Positions 1 through 8,828 of a stretch of DNA of 64,000 bases are shown here, piece by piece. Origin of the DNA: Chitinophagaceae bacterium (lineage in GTDB: Bacteria > Bacteroidota > Bacteroidia > Chitinophagales > Chitinophagaceae); NCBI GenBank assembly GCA_019638595.1, contig JAHBTJ010000011.1, positions 186,001 through 250,000 on the forward strand, written 5' to 3'. The notes under the pieces are model-generated. The model had not been told where the DNA came from and searched no databases. It saw only the letters and a list, made by a program, of their open reading frames with translations. The translations under genes were made by a program, and so were the position numbers. Each line of letters starts with the position of its first letter. The first letter of the stretch is position 1.

Positions 1-111
1 CATTCCATACCAGTTAATATGGTACATTTCGGTTTATATGAAATTTGATGCCGTTTACTAGATATTTATGCCGGTTCGCTAGATGATATTATAAAACTGA
101 AAAATCTCACT

Positions 112-195
112 GTATACTTGTGTAAGGTTTTTCATAGGATATTGGATTAAAAAGCGGGGCGGATTTCTATCCAGCCCTTTTTTTTGTGCCATACC
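112..195 (+). repeat. Direct repeat, copy 1 (hairpin element)
   Basis: This is the first of two nearly identical stretches; the other is at 348-429. Both start GTATACTTG, share a common core ending in a GC-rich hairpin and a T run, and finish TGCC-TACC. A weaker similarity extends upstream in the TGCCGTTTACTA / TGCCGGTTCGCTAGATGA motifs at about 47-86 and 304-322. No convincing ORF is present. It may be a duplicated terminator or a small-RNA-like unit; the function is unknown. Confidence 0.75.
157..185 (+). terminator. Rho-independent terminator-like hairpin (copy 1)
   Basis: GGGC-GGAT (157-164) pairs with ATCC-A-GCCC (169-177) across a TTCT loop with one bulged A, followed by eight T residues (178-185). 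It would end plus-strand transcription arriving from the left of the window or from a short RNA starting inside the repeat. Confidence 0.6.
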
Positions 196-347
196 CTGTC
201 TGCAGAGATATTCCCGTTTATAATGAAATACATACTGCCCTATTTTACCGTGCTTTCGGTTATTGTAAATGAATATATGATTGTAACCGTATACTCGAAA
301 AAACTTGCCGTTTACTAAATGAGGCGCTTAAATGCGTAAAACCGGTG

Positions 348-429
348 GTATACTTGCGTAGGTTTTTCATAGGATATTGGATTAAAAAGCGGGGCGGATT
401 TCTATCCAGCCCTTTTTTTATGCCCTACC
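348..429 (+). repeat. Direct repeat, copy 2 (hairpin element)
   Basis: Second copy of the element at 112-195, offset by about 235 bp. The core from GGTTTTTCAT through the hairpin is identical; differences are confined to the edges. It ends just before the 3' end of the minus-strand receiver gene at 460. Confidence 0.75.
392..419 (+). terminator. Rho-independent terminator-like hairpin (copy 2)
   Basis: Same stem as in copy 1: GGGCGGAT (392-399), TTCT loop, ATCC-A-GCCC (404-412), then seven T residues (413-419). Nothing plus-strand lies directly upstream in the window except the repeat itself. Confidence 0.6.
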
Positions 430-459
430 GGTACTCTGCACAATGCTCCTTCTGCCTGG

Positions 460-828
460 TCAGCGGTTATCCTTTCTTTTAAAGAGGAATGCGGTAACGC
501 TCGTTAATAACTCTTCCGCCGAACAGTTGCTGGGTAAAAAGCCAATTTCGTTGGACCGGGTGATGCCTGTTGCTTCAAAATAGTCCATTACAATAACCGG
601 CACGCCCGGAAATTTTTGCATGGCTGATGAAAGTTGTGCTGCAGCCTGGTGTTGCTCCCGGGTGCGGAAATTTACAATAACAAGATCATAGCCTGTGGCG
701 GACATTGCCTCTGACAGGTTGCTGTTGCTCCCGGCTTCGGTGATGACTATGTTTGGAAAGCCTTCTTTAATGCATTCACATATTCCCTTGCGGTAAATAA
801 CATAATCATCCTTTACTAAAATTTTCAT
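460..828 (-). CDS. Orphan pseudo-receiver (REC) domain protein
   Basis: A 122-residue single-domain protein with the receiver fold of two-component systems. The N-terminal acidic pair is present (Asp7, Asp8 after the first beta strand), but the phospho-acceptor position in the strand-3 motif DLVIVNF is Asn53 instead of Asp. The usual Ser/Thr after strand 4 reads Met/Asp (81-82), and the strand-5 Lys is absent around residues 98-101. There is no output domain. Canonical phosphorylation is therefore unlikely; it may act as a constitutive protein-binding module or be a decaying gene. N-terminal resemblance (KDDYVIYRKG) is to NarL/LuxR-class receivers, so it could be a truncated NarL-type regulator. 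It stands alone, with hairpin repeats downstream on the other side of its stop. Confidence 0.75.
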   Translation of the reverse strand: MKILVKDDYVIYRKGICECIKEGFPNIVITEAGSNSNLSEAMSATGYDLVIVNFRTREQHQAAAQLSSAMQKFPGVPVIVMDYFEATGITRSNEIGFLPSNCSAEELLTSVTAFLFKRKDNR

Positions 829-1090
829 AAAGGGTTAGGGTTTAAAGTTTGGAATACAGGATGGGTAGTTGCAGATAGATGATAACATCAGCACACAAGT
901 GAAATAAAGTTGAATGAGTGCTGAAATGTGCTGCAAAGAAAAAGTGTATTCCGTCAAAGAGGTATAGAGCGGTTTATCATTATTGTGTAGTAGTTCAGGC
1001 TACAGGAAGTAAAGCTTCCCGCACCGGAAAGCTGTATGCGTATATCATTTGTTAATTCAGATGAATGCAGCTACTTAAAATCCTCCACCT

Positions 1091-1118
1091 AAAAAAAGCC
1101 CCTGTAGAAACAGGGGCC
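1091..1118 (-). terminator. Terminator-like hairpin, element copy A
   Basis: GCCCCTG (1098-1104) pairs with CAGGGGC (1111-1117) across a six-base loop. Read on the minus strand it is followed by seven T residues (complement of 1091-1097), the form of an intrinsic terminator. It is followed on the plus strand by the motif shared with copy B. Confidence 0.55.
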
Positions 1119-1254
1119 GTACCAAAACTAACTGCTTATGAGAAAATTGATTGTTTTAAATAGTATACATGCAATAGACACCGCAGGTACCGTGAACGTT
1201 TAATTGGTTTTGCTAAAAAATTCTTAAACCCCGCAATCCCTCAAATTTTCCAGC

Positions 1255-1285
1255 TTTTTTAAAAGCCCCTATTGATATAGAGGCT
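1255..1285 (-). terminator. Terminator-like hairpin, element copy B
   Basis: A nine-base-pair stem (1264-1272 with 1277-1285, one G-U pair) lies about 100 bp downstream of the minus-strand MFS gene and could end its transcript. The T run on the minus strand is short (four), so it is a weaker terminator than copy A. Confidence 0.45.
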
Positions 1286-1386
1286 CTAACCAAACTAACT
1301 GCGTGTGAGCAATTATAAGTTAACCTTAGAATCCTGTTATATAAGACGTATAAGTAAGCAGGTAGTACGTATTGAAGTATGTTAAT

Positions 1387-2607
1387 TTAGGTTAAAACTT
1401 CTGTGCCCGGTAATTTGTTACCTCGTTCAGGGCTTTTGATAGCATAGGCAACCGCTACTATTAGTATTAATACACCGCAAAACGACAGGGCTACCGGTAA
1501 CGAATAGCGGAAAGCTATAAAACCCAGGAAGGCAGGTCCTGCTAACTGTCCTGCATACCCCATAGTTGTAACAACAGGAATGGCTATTGCCGGGGGTATA
1601 TCGCTGAGTTTTCCGGCAGCGCTGAAAAATACCGGGACAATATTAGCCGCACCGATACCCAGTAATATAAATCCTGCCAGTGCGCTGCCGACCCAGGGTG
1701 TGGCAACCGCTAAAAAAAATCCTGCGGCAGCAATCAGTCCACCCCAGAATACCACTATTCTTCCATTGAATTTTGTTACAATTGAATCGCCCAGCAGCCG
1801 TACTATAGCCATTGCCACGGAAAAAGCCGCGTAGCCGCTACCGGTCCACGCTTCTTCCACGTTCCTGTTTTCGCGCAGGAACACAGCGCTCCAGTCGAGC
1901 ATGGCGCCCTCTGCCAAAAAAACGGCGAAACATAAAGCGCCAATGAATATTACCTGCGGCTTTAGCCATATAAAGGCCCCCCGGGTTGTTTTTTCCTGTA
2001 TAGCCAATTCTCCCCCGGCCATACCTTCTTCCGCTTTATTAAAAAGAAACCGGTAGCTCCGGCAAACGATAACTACCAGTAATATGGAAATGCTTACAGC
2101 AGCAACCTGGGGGCTGAGTCCCGACTTAATAAGAAAACCCAAACCCAATGACCCGAGGAGACCTCCCACACTGTACAGTCCATGCAGCGAAGACATGATG
2201 GATCTTCCGTAGAAATTTTGTACCTGAACACCATGCGCGTTCATGGCTATATCTATAGTGCCTATGCCCGCACCGAAAATAAACAGCGAAATCCCCATAC
2301 CGGTTACCGTTTGCATTATAAGCAGCAGGGGCAGGGTAATGGCAATGATCATCCCCGAAACAAACATCACAATGCGGCTGCCGTACCGGTGGCAAAGTAT
2401 TCCGCCTACAGGCATCATGGTTATAGCCCCGGCGCCCAGCAAAAGCAGCAAAAGCCCAAGATCAGCGTCGTTTAACCCCAACCGTTCTTTGGCATAAGGA
2501 ACCATGGGAGCCCAGCTTGATATGCCAATGCCGCAGATCAGGAAAATGGCGCTTGTAGCTTTGCGGGCGCCGGAAATATTTTTTTTGAAAGGAACAGTTG
2601 TCGTCAT
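1387..2607 (-). CDS. MFS transporter, YbjJ-like
   Basis: A polytopic inner-membrane protein of about 406 residues with roughly twelve hydrophobic segments. The first segment, ISSWAPMVPYAKERLG, followed by the loop GGILCHRYGSR, matches the major facilitator superfamily and most resembles the YbjJ/FucP-like branch. The substrate cannot be told from sequence. The open frame runs 34 codons further upstream, but ATG at 2605-2607 (MTTTVPFKK) is the better start because the cytoplasmic N-terminus then leads straight into helix 1. It is a single gene; its neighbours are a histidine kinase upstream on the same strand, about 300 bp away, and an empty region downstream. Confidence 0.8.
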   Translation of the reverse strand: MTTTVPFKKNISGARKATSAIFLICGIGISSWAPMVPYAKERLGLNDADLGLLLLLLGAGAITMMPVGGILCHRYGSRIVMFVSGMIIAITLPLLLIMQTVTGMGISLFIFGAGIGTIDIAMNAHGVQVQNFYGRSIMSSLHGLYSVGGLLGSLGLGFLIKSGLSPQVAAVSISILLVVIVCRSYRFLFNKAEEGMAGGELAIQEKTTRGAFIWLKPQVIFIGALCFAVFLAEGAMLDWSAVFLRENRNVEEAWTGSGYAAFSVAMAIVRLLGDSIVTKFNGRIVVFWGGLIAAAGFFLAVATPWVGSALAGFILLGIGAANIVPVFFSAAGKLSDIPPAIAIPVVTTMGYAGQLAGPAFLGFIAFRYSLPVALSFCGVLILIVAVAYAIKSPERGNKLPGTEVLT

Positions 2608-2904
2608 AATGAACGCATGGATATATAAGGCTGCAAAGTAATAAACAGCTCGTATTTGTAGCGTTTCAGTAGGGCGCATTTCAAATTGGTTGAGCAGTTG
2701 CGCCTGCAAAACATAGGATATACCAGGGCGGTGAGCGTACGGGTTGTTTGTAAACCTGGATTATTGAAAGTTACAACATCATCGCCTCCTTACACATCAT
2801 GGCGATACCTACCGCTCCGACCGTTCGGGGGGAGAAGCCATCCTTGCAGTAGATGAAGCGACATTCTGCTGACTGCGAGTCCCGCTGCAATATTCATTCA
2901 ATAT

Positions 2905-4485
2905 TTACTGTATTCTTCTTTCTATGGGAAATTGTATGTAAAAAGTAGAACCTTTATTCAATTCACTTTCCGCCCATATTTTGCCTGAATGCGCCTGTAT
3001 GATCTCACGGGCTATAAACAGCCCGAGACCCATTCCTTTTGTTTTATTATTGCCGGAAATTGCGCGGTAAAACTGGTTGAAGATATGTTCAAGCTGTTCT
3101 TTTGCAATGCCGGTACCATTATCGGTTACGCTTAACCGTACTTCATCGCCCAGCAAAAGCACGGCTATAATAATTTTTGTTTGCGGTTGGGAATATTTAA
3201 CGGCATTAACAAGCAGGTTTACTAATACCTGGATCATTTTTTCCCTGTCAACCTGCACAAAAATATCTTCGGGCAAATTTTGTACTTCAATTGTATGATG
3301 TATTGCGTTAGTGGATTCGATGCTTTCCTGGATGATTTCCCCCAGGCTGTTTCTTTCAAAGTGATAATCCTGCTTTCCGGCCTGTATCTTCGATAGATCC
3401 AGCAGTTCGGTTATAATGTCTTCCAGGCGCTTGATCTGCTTGTTTACTTTGGGCGCGAACTCATGGAGTGGAAGGTTTGCCATTTCGGCCAGTTGCATAT
3501 ATCCTTTTATGGTAGTAAGCGGCGTTTTCAATTCATGACTGGCAAAGCTGATGAACTGGTCTTTTTTATTGTTCTGCACACTTATTTCCTGGTAAAGCTT
3601 GGCATTATCGAGCGCTATTGCTGCAAGGGAAGCGATGTTAACCACCATGTCTTCATGTTCCTGGTTAAATACGGCTTCATCAGGATGACCAAAAAACAAC
3701 CCTCCGAGCACCACTCCGTTTTTAGAAAATACCGGGACTGCCAGGTAGCTTACCACGGGCAAATGGCCTTTAGGCATACCAAAATGGGGACTATTTTTCC
3801 CATAACGGGGGTCTTTGGTAATATTGTTAGACCGTACAATAGTGCTTCCTTCAAATGTAGGCTTAAAAATGGCGGTATTGCGGGGCATCCCAAATCTTTC
3901 AAAAGCCTCTCTTGGCGCGCCAGACAGGGTGTACAGCGTATATACCTCTCCCTGGCTGTCTGTTTTATTATAAAAAAACGCTCCGAAGGAAGCTGTTGTT
4001 AAACGGGTAGCCGAATCGGTTACTGTTTGCAAAATGCTGTCTATATCCAGTTGTGTGTATATGGATTTGCCCAGCTCGTTAATGATGCGTAACCTTTCTT
4101 CGTATTGTTTCTGGCGGGTAATGTCCCGTGCTATTTTTGAAGCGCCTACAATGGTGCCATTGGCATCCTTTATGGGTGAAATAGTCAAAGAAATGTCCAG
4201 TTTTTTACCCATTTTGGTGAGCCGCACCGTTTCAAAATGTTCAACCCTTTTTCCTTGTTTCAGTGTGGCTATTATTTCATCTTCCTCCGTTTGGCGGTCA
4301 GGTGGAATGAGTATATGGATCTGTTGTCCCAGCATTTCAGCCTCCGTATAGCCGAATATCCGCTCAGCCGCTTTGTTCCAACTGGTTATGCGGCTGTTCA
4401 AGTCTTTACTGATGATCGCATCTTCTGAAGCATCAATAATAGCTGAGTATATTGATTGCTTTTGATCTGAAATGTTTGATTCCAT
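2905..4485 (-). CDS. PAS-GAF hybrid sensor histidine kinase
   Basis: A 526-residue protein without membrane helices, so probably a cytoplasmic sensor. Domains: PAS with PAC (about 12-130, including RITSWNKAAERIFGY), GAF (about 140-297), HisKA dimerisation/phosphoacceptor (about 305-370, His317 in SFASHELKTPL), and HATPase (about 400-522) with N-box Asn427, G1 DNGTG (455-459) and G2 GMGLGL (484-489). All catalytic motifs are intact. It would autophosphorylate on His317 and pass the phosphate to a receiver, most likely the single-domain receiver encoded divergently 81 bp away at 4567. The signal is unknown; the GAF domain could bind a small ligand. Confidence 0.92.
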   Translation of the reverse strand: MESNISDQKQSIYSAIIDASEDAIISKDLNSRITSWNKAAERIFGYTEAEMLGQQIHILIPPDRQTEEDEIIATLKQGKRVEHFETVRLTKMGKKLDISLTISPIKDANGTIVGASKIARDITRQKQYEERLRIINELGKSIYTQLDIDSILQTVTDSATRLTTASFGAFFYNKTDSQGEVYTLYTLSGAPREAFERFGMPRNTAIFKPTFEGSTIVRSNNITKDPRYGKNSPHFGMPKGHLPVVSYLAVPVFSKNGVVLGGLFFGHPDEAVFNQEHEDMVVNIASLAAIALDNAKLYQEISVQNNKKDQFISFASHELKTPLTTIKGYMQLAEMANLPLHEFAPKVNKQIKRLEDIITELLDLSKIQAGKQDYHFERNSLGEIIQESIESTNAIHHTIEVQNLPEDIFVQVDREKMIQVLVNLLVNAVKYSQPQTKIIIAVLLLGDEVRLSVTDNGTGIAKEQLEHIFNQFYRAISGNNKTKGMGLGLFIAREIIQAHSGKIWAESELNKGSTFYIQFPIERRIQ

Positions 4486-4566
4486 AAATTGACTGCTTCA
4501 AATGCTGGTCAGGATTTTGTTATAAGTTACCTATTTACAGCTCATCAAATAGCATTAAATATACCA

Positions 4567-4932
4567 ATGATTAAAGTTCTTGTAATTGATGATGATGAAG
4601 ATCTGCTGGAAATGGTAATACTGATGCTGCAAAAATACGGCATAGAAGCAGAAAGCACCACGGGTGGCGACCAGTTGTTTAAGATGATGGACAGGCAGCA
4701 CCCCGATGTGGTATTAATGGACATTTACCTTGGCAGGGAAGATGGAAGAGATTTATGTAAACATATAAAAACCACGGGAAAATACGCGGGTACTGCAGTT
4801 GTGCTGTATTCTGCCGGGTATATTACACCGGCTTCTATTGTTGATTCGGGCGCGGATGCTTTTTTGCAAAAGCCTTTTGATATGAAGCAACTGCTCAGTT
4901 ATGTAAAAGCTTTTTCGGGGGCTTATTCCTGA
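4567..4932 (+). CDS. Single-domain response regulator (CheY-like)
   Basis: A 121-residue stand-alone receiver. It keeps the acidic pocket (IDDDED, residues 8-13), phospho-acceptor Asp52 (VVLMDIYLG), Ser82 and Lys102 (LQKPF), so it should be phosphorylatable, unlike the orphan receiver at 460-828. There is no DNA-binding or enzymatic output domain. The start at ATG 4567 (MIKVLVIDDD) places the first beta strand at the N-terminus; the frame is open further upstream to 4489, but those codons add no conserved sequence and run almost into the divergent kinase gene. It is the likely partner of the PAS-GAF kinase encoded divergently. Confidence 0.88.
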   Translation: MIKVLVIDDDEDLLEMVILMLQKYGIEAESTTGGDQLFKMMDRQHPDVVLMDIYLGREDGRDLCKHIKTTGKYAGTAVVLYSAGYITPASIVDSGADAFLQKPFDMKQLLSYVKAFSGAYS

Positions 4933-5299
4933 ACATATCATTGCATCTTCTTCTGTTTTGTTTTGTGGAGTTCTGGTTATTTTCGGTTGATCTAGCTACT
5001 GTATATATTCCTGACGGGATAACTGATTTTACTCATTATTTTTATCTTGATAGCAACATCCTGTAGCTACTTCCTCAACATATTGTAAGAGATACCCGTT
5101 ATAAATTTTTTGATTTAGTACAAAAGCACTTGTGTATAAGCTCAATGAGATTGCTATAATCCAGGTAAGGCGATGAATTACCTGGTAGCCTGTACTTGCT
5201 TTGAACGTTAAATTGAATGTATTCGCTTGCTTTAATAGCTTATTTCTGTATTGCCTCTGCCTGATATCTTGAGATTTGTGTGTACCTCATACATATTTA

Positions 5300-5313
5300 C
5301 ATGTATATACAAG
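5300..5313. promoter_or_regulatory. GntR operator, distal copy
   Basis: CATGTATATACAAG matches the palindrome CTTGTATATACAAG at 13 of 14 positions. It lies 115 bp upstream of the perfect copy, which would allow two repressor dimers to bind the susC control region. Confidence 0.7.
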
Positions 5314-5428
5314 ATTGTTGTCGAAATATAAAAATGTGAAAAATATTATATCTTATTTTTATCACAATACTATTACTGTAATTAGATTTCATGTGATTTT
5401 TTGTGGGTTAAATTTTTTTTATTAAAAA

Positions 5429-5442
5429 CTTGTATATACAAG
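5429..5442. promoter_or_regulatory. GntR operator, perfect palindrome
   Basis: CTTGTATATACAAG is a perfect 14-bp palindrome ending nine bases before the -7 box of the susC promoter, so a bound repressor would cover the -33 region. The same site occurs in front of the aldolase-dehydrogenase gene (22584-22597), with one-mismatch variants at 5300, 13682 and 21721. Confidence 0.8.
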
Positions 5443-5451
5443 AATAATACT

Positions 5452-5459
5452 TATATTTG
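5452..5459 (+). promoter_or_regulatory. -7 box of the susC promoter
   Basis: TATATTTG fits the Bacteroidota consensus TAnnTTTG. The identical octamer is found in front of the aldolase-dehydrogenase gene at 22615-22622. Confidence 0.6.
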
Positions 5460-5548
5460 AATGATCATTGCTTGTTTATTTATCTTCATACCTCTGTTTT
5501 GAGAATGCAAGCTGGTGATAAGAGATTGGTAACATTAAAACTGATTGC

Positions 5549-8500
5549 ATGAAAAAAATGATTGTTTGTTCCCGCGGATTTGGGAAGGTCGCCGGTAGAA
5601 TCAAATCCGCAAAGCTGTCTTTTTTTATGACAGCTGCCTTTTTAATCATCGTTTCCTGGCTTATAGCGGCGCCCACCGGTATGAAAGGTGCAGCCCATAA
5701 GGAAAAAAAATCATCAGGAAATTCTCCGTTCCAAACTTCCTCCATTGAGATCAAAGGAACGGTAAAAGATGAGAAAGGCGATCCTCTTCCGGGCGCATCC
5801 ATAACAGTAAAAGGAACCAGTATTGGAACGGTAGCGGACGCGCAGGGGGATTTTTCAATTTCTGTGCCAGCCGAAAGATCCGTTCTTCTTATTGAGCATA
5901 GCGGGTATGAGCCGTTTGAGGCTCGCATAGGGGCTCAGCGTTTCTTTAATGTTTCACTTCATATAGACCAGCGCAGCGCGTCCATGGATTCTGTTATAGT
6001 GATCGGGTATGGTACTGCCCGGAAAACAGATTTAACAGGTTCTGTAGCTTCCGTTAAGGAGTCAACATTAAAAGAGCGCCCTGTTGCTTCCCTCGCACAG
6101 GGTTTGGCGGGCCGTGTTTCCGGTGTGCAGGTAAATTCCAATTCCGGACGGCCGGGTGGAAGAACCAATATCCGCGTCCGGGGCTTTAGTTCTATTAATA
6201 CATCTAACAATCCATTGTTTGTTGTAGACGGGGTAGCTATGCCTGTTGGTATCCAGGTGCAGGCGACTTCTGCCATTGACTATATAAATCCTAATGATAT
6301 TGTTTCCATAGAAATATTAAAGGATGCTTCCTCAACTGCCATTTATGGAGCAAGAGGAGCTAACGGTGTCATACTTATTACCACTAAACGCGGGCGGCAG
6401 AATGCAGAAGGAAGAGTAACATATGATGCGAACTTCAGCACCAATACGATGGGGCCAAACAGAATAAAAATGCTGGATGCCGAGGAATTCCTGGCAGTGG
6501 AGGATCTTGCTTATGCAAATATTGCCAAGTATGACCCGGCCGGTTGGGCAGATGGAAAATATACTTCCCGTAATCCTGCGTTTTCACGCAGTGATCCGCG
6601 TATGTTTGATGCCAATGGAAAGCCGAAATACAATACAGACTGGGTAAAGGAAACAATGCAAAGCAAACTTTCCCAGAATCACGATCTGGGTTTTAGCGGG
6701 GGCGGCCCCAACGGGTCTTATTCTGTAGGGCTGGGTTACCGGGATGATCAGGGATTACTGCTTAATTCCTATCTTAAAAGATATTCGGCCCGTCTGACAG
6801 TGGATCAGCAGATAAAAAAATGGTTAAGGGTAGGAGCAACCTTAAGCTATAATAATCAAAGCGAAAATATAGTAGATCAGGATTACCAGGTGATGCGCAA
6901 TATTGCAGAAGGCCTGCCATTTCAACCGGTGAAATACGAAGACGGAACATGGTCGGAAAGCCAGGATTATCCTTTTGCAGAACCATTCTGGAATCCTGTT
7001 CAGCTATTAACTGAACGTAAGTTTATCGTGAAAAGCCAAACTACGGTGGGTAGCATTTTCTCAAATATTGCTTTTTCCAAAGACCTTGAGATGAGAACCG
7101 TATTGGGAGCAAATATACTGAACCAGGAGATAGACCAGTCAACGTCCAGGGGATTATCTCCTTCTTCCAACGGATCTGCGAGTGTCAATAACAGCAGGGA
7201 AGAATTCTGGTCGCTGGAGAATTATCTTACTTATTCTAAAAGCATTGCTGAAGTCCATGCGCTGAAAGCAATGGCAGGCCTTTCGTGGCAGCAGCAGCGC
7301 TATTTCGGTTCAGTCGTTGCTTCCCAGCAATACGCAACAGATTATTTTCTTTATAATAACCTGGGTGCCGGAAGTCTTAATTCCGGCTTCGGCTCCGGAG
7401 CTTCCTCATTTGCGTTTAATTCCTACTTCGGCCGTATTAATTATACTTTTAACGACAAGTATCTTCTTACTGTAACAGGACGTGTGGACGGCTCTTCCCG
7501 TTTTGGAGAAAATCATAAATATGCATTTTTCCCTTCCGCGGCGTTGGCCTGGAAAATTTCGGACGAGCCTTTTTTACAAAACAACAGTGTAATATCGAAC
7601 CTCAAGCTCAGGACCAGCTATGGTATGACGGGCAATTCGGAAATCCCCTCTTATACATCTTTGTCGGTGCTGAGCTCTAATTATGTGGCGATCCTTTCGG
7701 AAGGAAGGGTAGGCGGAACAGGAACAGGAAGACTGGCTAACCCGGATTTGAAATGGGAGAAAACAGCGCAATCTGATGTGGGTATTGAATTGGGTTTATT
7801 TAATAACAGGATCAATATTGAAGCAGACTATTATTACCGGAAAACAACGGACATGCTGCTTGACGCTCCTGTGCCTACCAGCAGCGGCTATTCTACCATC
7901 CGTAAGAACATTGGATCGATGGAGAATAAGGGCTTTGAATTTACGCTGAACACGACGAATATTGCCGGCAGGAATTTTACCTGGACTACCAATTTCAATA
8001 TTTCATTCAATAAGAATAAAGTATTATCACTTGCCACACCGGCCGATATTTTTGGTATCGGAGGTCCCGGGTTCACCAATCAAACCAATATTATCCGGGT
8101 AGGAGCACCGGTTGGTTCATTCTGGGGATTGGTAAGATTAGGCACATGGAATACCAGCGAAGCCGCAGAAGCTGCAAAATATACAAGCTATAGAAATGGG
8201 TTAACATTACTTCCCGGGGACATAAAATACCTGGATGTAAATAAAGACTATATCATTAATGACGCCGACAGGATGATCATAGGCAATGGGTATCCTGATG
8301 CCTATGGAGGATTCCTGAATACCTTCCGGTATAAGGCATGGGAGCTTGTGTTTGAATTGCAATACTCTTATGGCAATGATATTCTTGATCAGACCAAACA
8401 TTCCAGTGAAGACAGGCAGTCGCTCGCCAATAGCTACAGGACTGTCCTTGATGCGTGGACACCCGATCACCAGAATACAATGATCGCTGAAGTTCGTGAT

Positions 8501-8809
8501 ACCAGGGCCGGATACGTTACAAATGTTGATTCGCATTGGGTAGAAGACGGCTCTTTTATCAGGGGGAAAAATATCTTGTTAGGCTATACATTCCCGTCTG
8601 CAACATCCAATGCGCTCAGGATAAGCAGACTGAGAATATTTGCGTCGGTACAAAACGCGTTCTTACTAACAAAGTATAAGAACGGGGATCCGGAAATTAC
8701 GCTTAACACGTTTGGTGCAGAATCCAACAGGGTGTTTGCACAGGGACAAAACTTTCATGCCTATCCAAAGCCTACTATCTGGATGGCGGGTTTAAATGTT
8801 GCTTTTTAA
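5549..8809 (+). CDS. SusC-type TonB-dependent outer-membrane transporter
   Basis: A 1086-residue TonB-linked transporter that would import oligosaccharides across the outer membrane with its SusD partner. A hydrophobic export segment lies at about residues 24-42, then a carboxypeptidase-regulatory-like domain (about 65-140, IKGTVKDEKGDPLPGASITVKGT), a TonB plug (about 150-280, with VIVIGYGTARKTDLTGSV, RVRGFSSIN and VLKDASSTAIYGARGANGVI) and a long beta barrel ending in a C-terminal Phe (GLNVAF). The N-terminus before the first domain is longer than usual and may delay the cleavage site. It is the first gene of the plus-strand PUL, preceded by two GntR operators and a -7 box; susD follows 19 bp after its stop. 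Length and motifs are normal for the family. Confidence 0.95.
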   Translation: MKKMIVCSRGFGKVAGRIKSAKLSFFMTAAFLIIVSWLIAAPTGMKGAAHKEKKSSGNSPFQTSSIEIKGTVKDEKGDPLPGASITVKGTSIGTVADAQGDFSISVPAERSVLLIEHSGYEPFEARIGAQRFFNVSLHIDQRSASMDSVIVIGYGTARKTDLTGSVASVKESTLKERPVASLAQGLAGRVSGVQVNSNSGRPGGRTNIRVRGFSSINTSNNPLFVVDGVAMPVGIQVQATSAIDYINPNDIVSIEILKDASSTAIYGARGANGVILITTKRGRQNAEGRVTYDANFSTNTMGPNRIKMLDAEEFLAVEDLAYANIAKYDPAGWADGKYTSRNPAFSRSDPRMFDANGKPKYNTDWVKETMQSKLSQNHDLGFSGGGPNGSYSVGLGYRDDQGLLLNSYLKRYSARLTVDQQIKKWLRVGATLSYNNQSENIVDQDYQVMRNIAEGLPFQPVKYEDGTWSESQDYPFAEPFWNPVQLLTERKFIVKSQTTVGSIFSNIAFSKDLEMRTVLGANILNQEIDQSTSRGLSPSSNGSASVNNSREEFWSLENYLTYSKSIAEVHALKAMAGLSWQQQRYFGSVVASQQYATDYFLYNNLGAGSLNSGFGSGASSFAFNSYFGRINYTFNDKYLLTVTGRVDGSSRFGENHKYAFFPSAALAWKISDEPFLQNNSVISNLKLRTSYGMTGNSEIPSYTSLSVLSSNYVAILSEGRVGGTGTGRLANPDLKWEKTAQSDVGIELGLFNNRINIEADYYYRKTTDMLLDAPVPTSSGYSTIRKNIGSMENKGFEFTLNTTNIAGRNFTWTTNFNISFNKNKVLSLATPADIFGIGGPGFTNQTNIIRVGAPVGSFWGLVRLGTWNTSEAAEAAKYTSYRNGLTLLPGDIKYLDVNKDYIINDADRMIIGNGYPDAYGGFLNTFRYKAWELVFELQYSYGNDILDQTKHSSEDRQSLANSYRTVLDAWTPDHQNTMIAEVRDTRAGYVTNVDSHWVEDGSFIRGKNILLGYTFPSATSNALRISRLRIFASVQNAFLLTKYKNGDPEITLNTFGAESNRVFAQGQNFHAYPKPTIWMAGLNVAF

Positions 8810-8828
8810 AAAATACAAAAGATATTTT

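Larger units (their letters stand above)
829..1386. other. Gene-poor gap with two related hairpin elements
   Basis: No gene is supported here. The stretch holds two copies of a hairpin followed by a shared ACCAAA(A)CTAACTGC motif (1091-1143 and 1255-1311). A 21-codon reading frame starts at ATG 1138 directly after the first copy, but nothing else supports it. The rest shows no recognisable feature. Confidence 0.5.
4933..5548. promoter_or_regulatory. Long AT-rich control region upstream of the main susC
   Basis: No gene is supported in these 616 bases. The left half shows nothing recognisable. The right half is strongly AT-rich and contains two copies of the GntR operator (5300-5313 and 5429-5442) and a Bacteroidota -7 box (5452-5459), leaving a 5' leader of roughly 80 bases before the susC ATG at 5549. 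Confidence 0.6.

Noticed and set aside
112-429. CRISPR array
   Set aside because: Only two repeat copies, unequal context and no cas genes; the repeats carry a terminator hairpin.
1138-1203. 21-codon leader peptide after hairpin A
   Set aside because: The reading frame is not supported by the second copy, and no structural gene follows.
3463-4002. 179-codon plus-strand frame inside the histidine kinase gene
   Set aside because: It is antisense to the well-supported GAF/HisKA coding sequence and its translation shows no domain.
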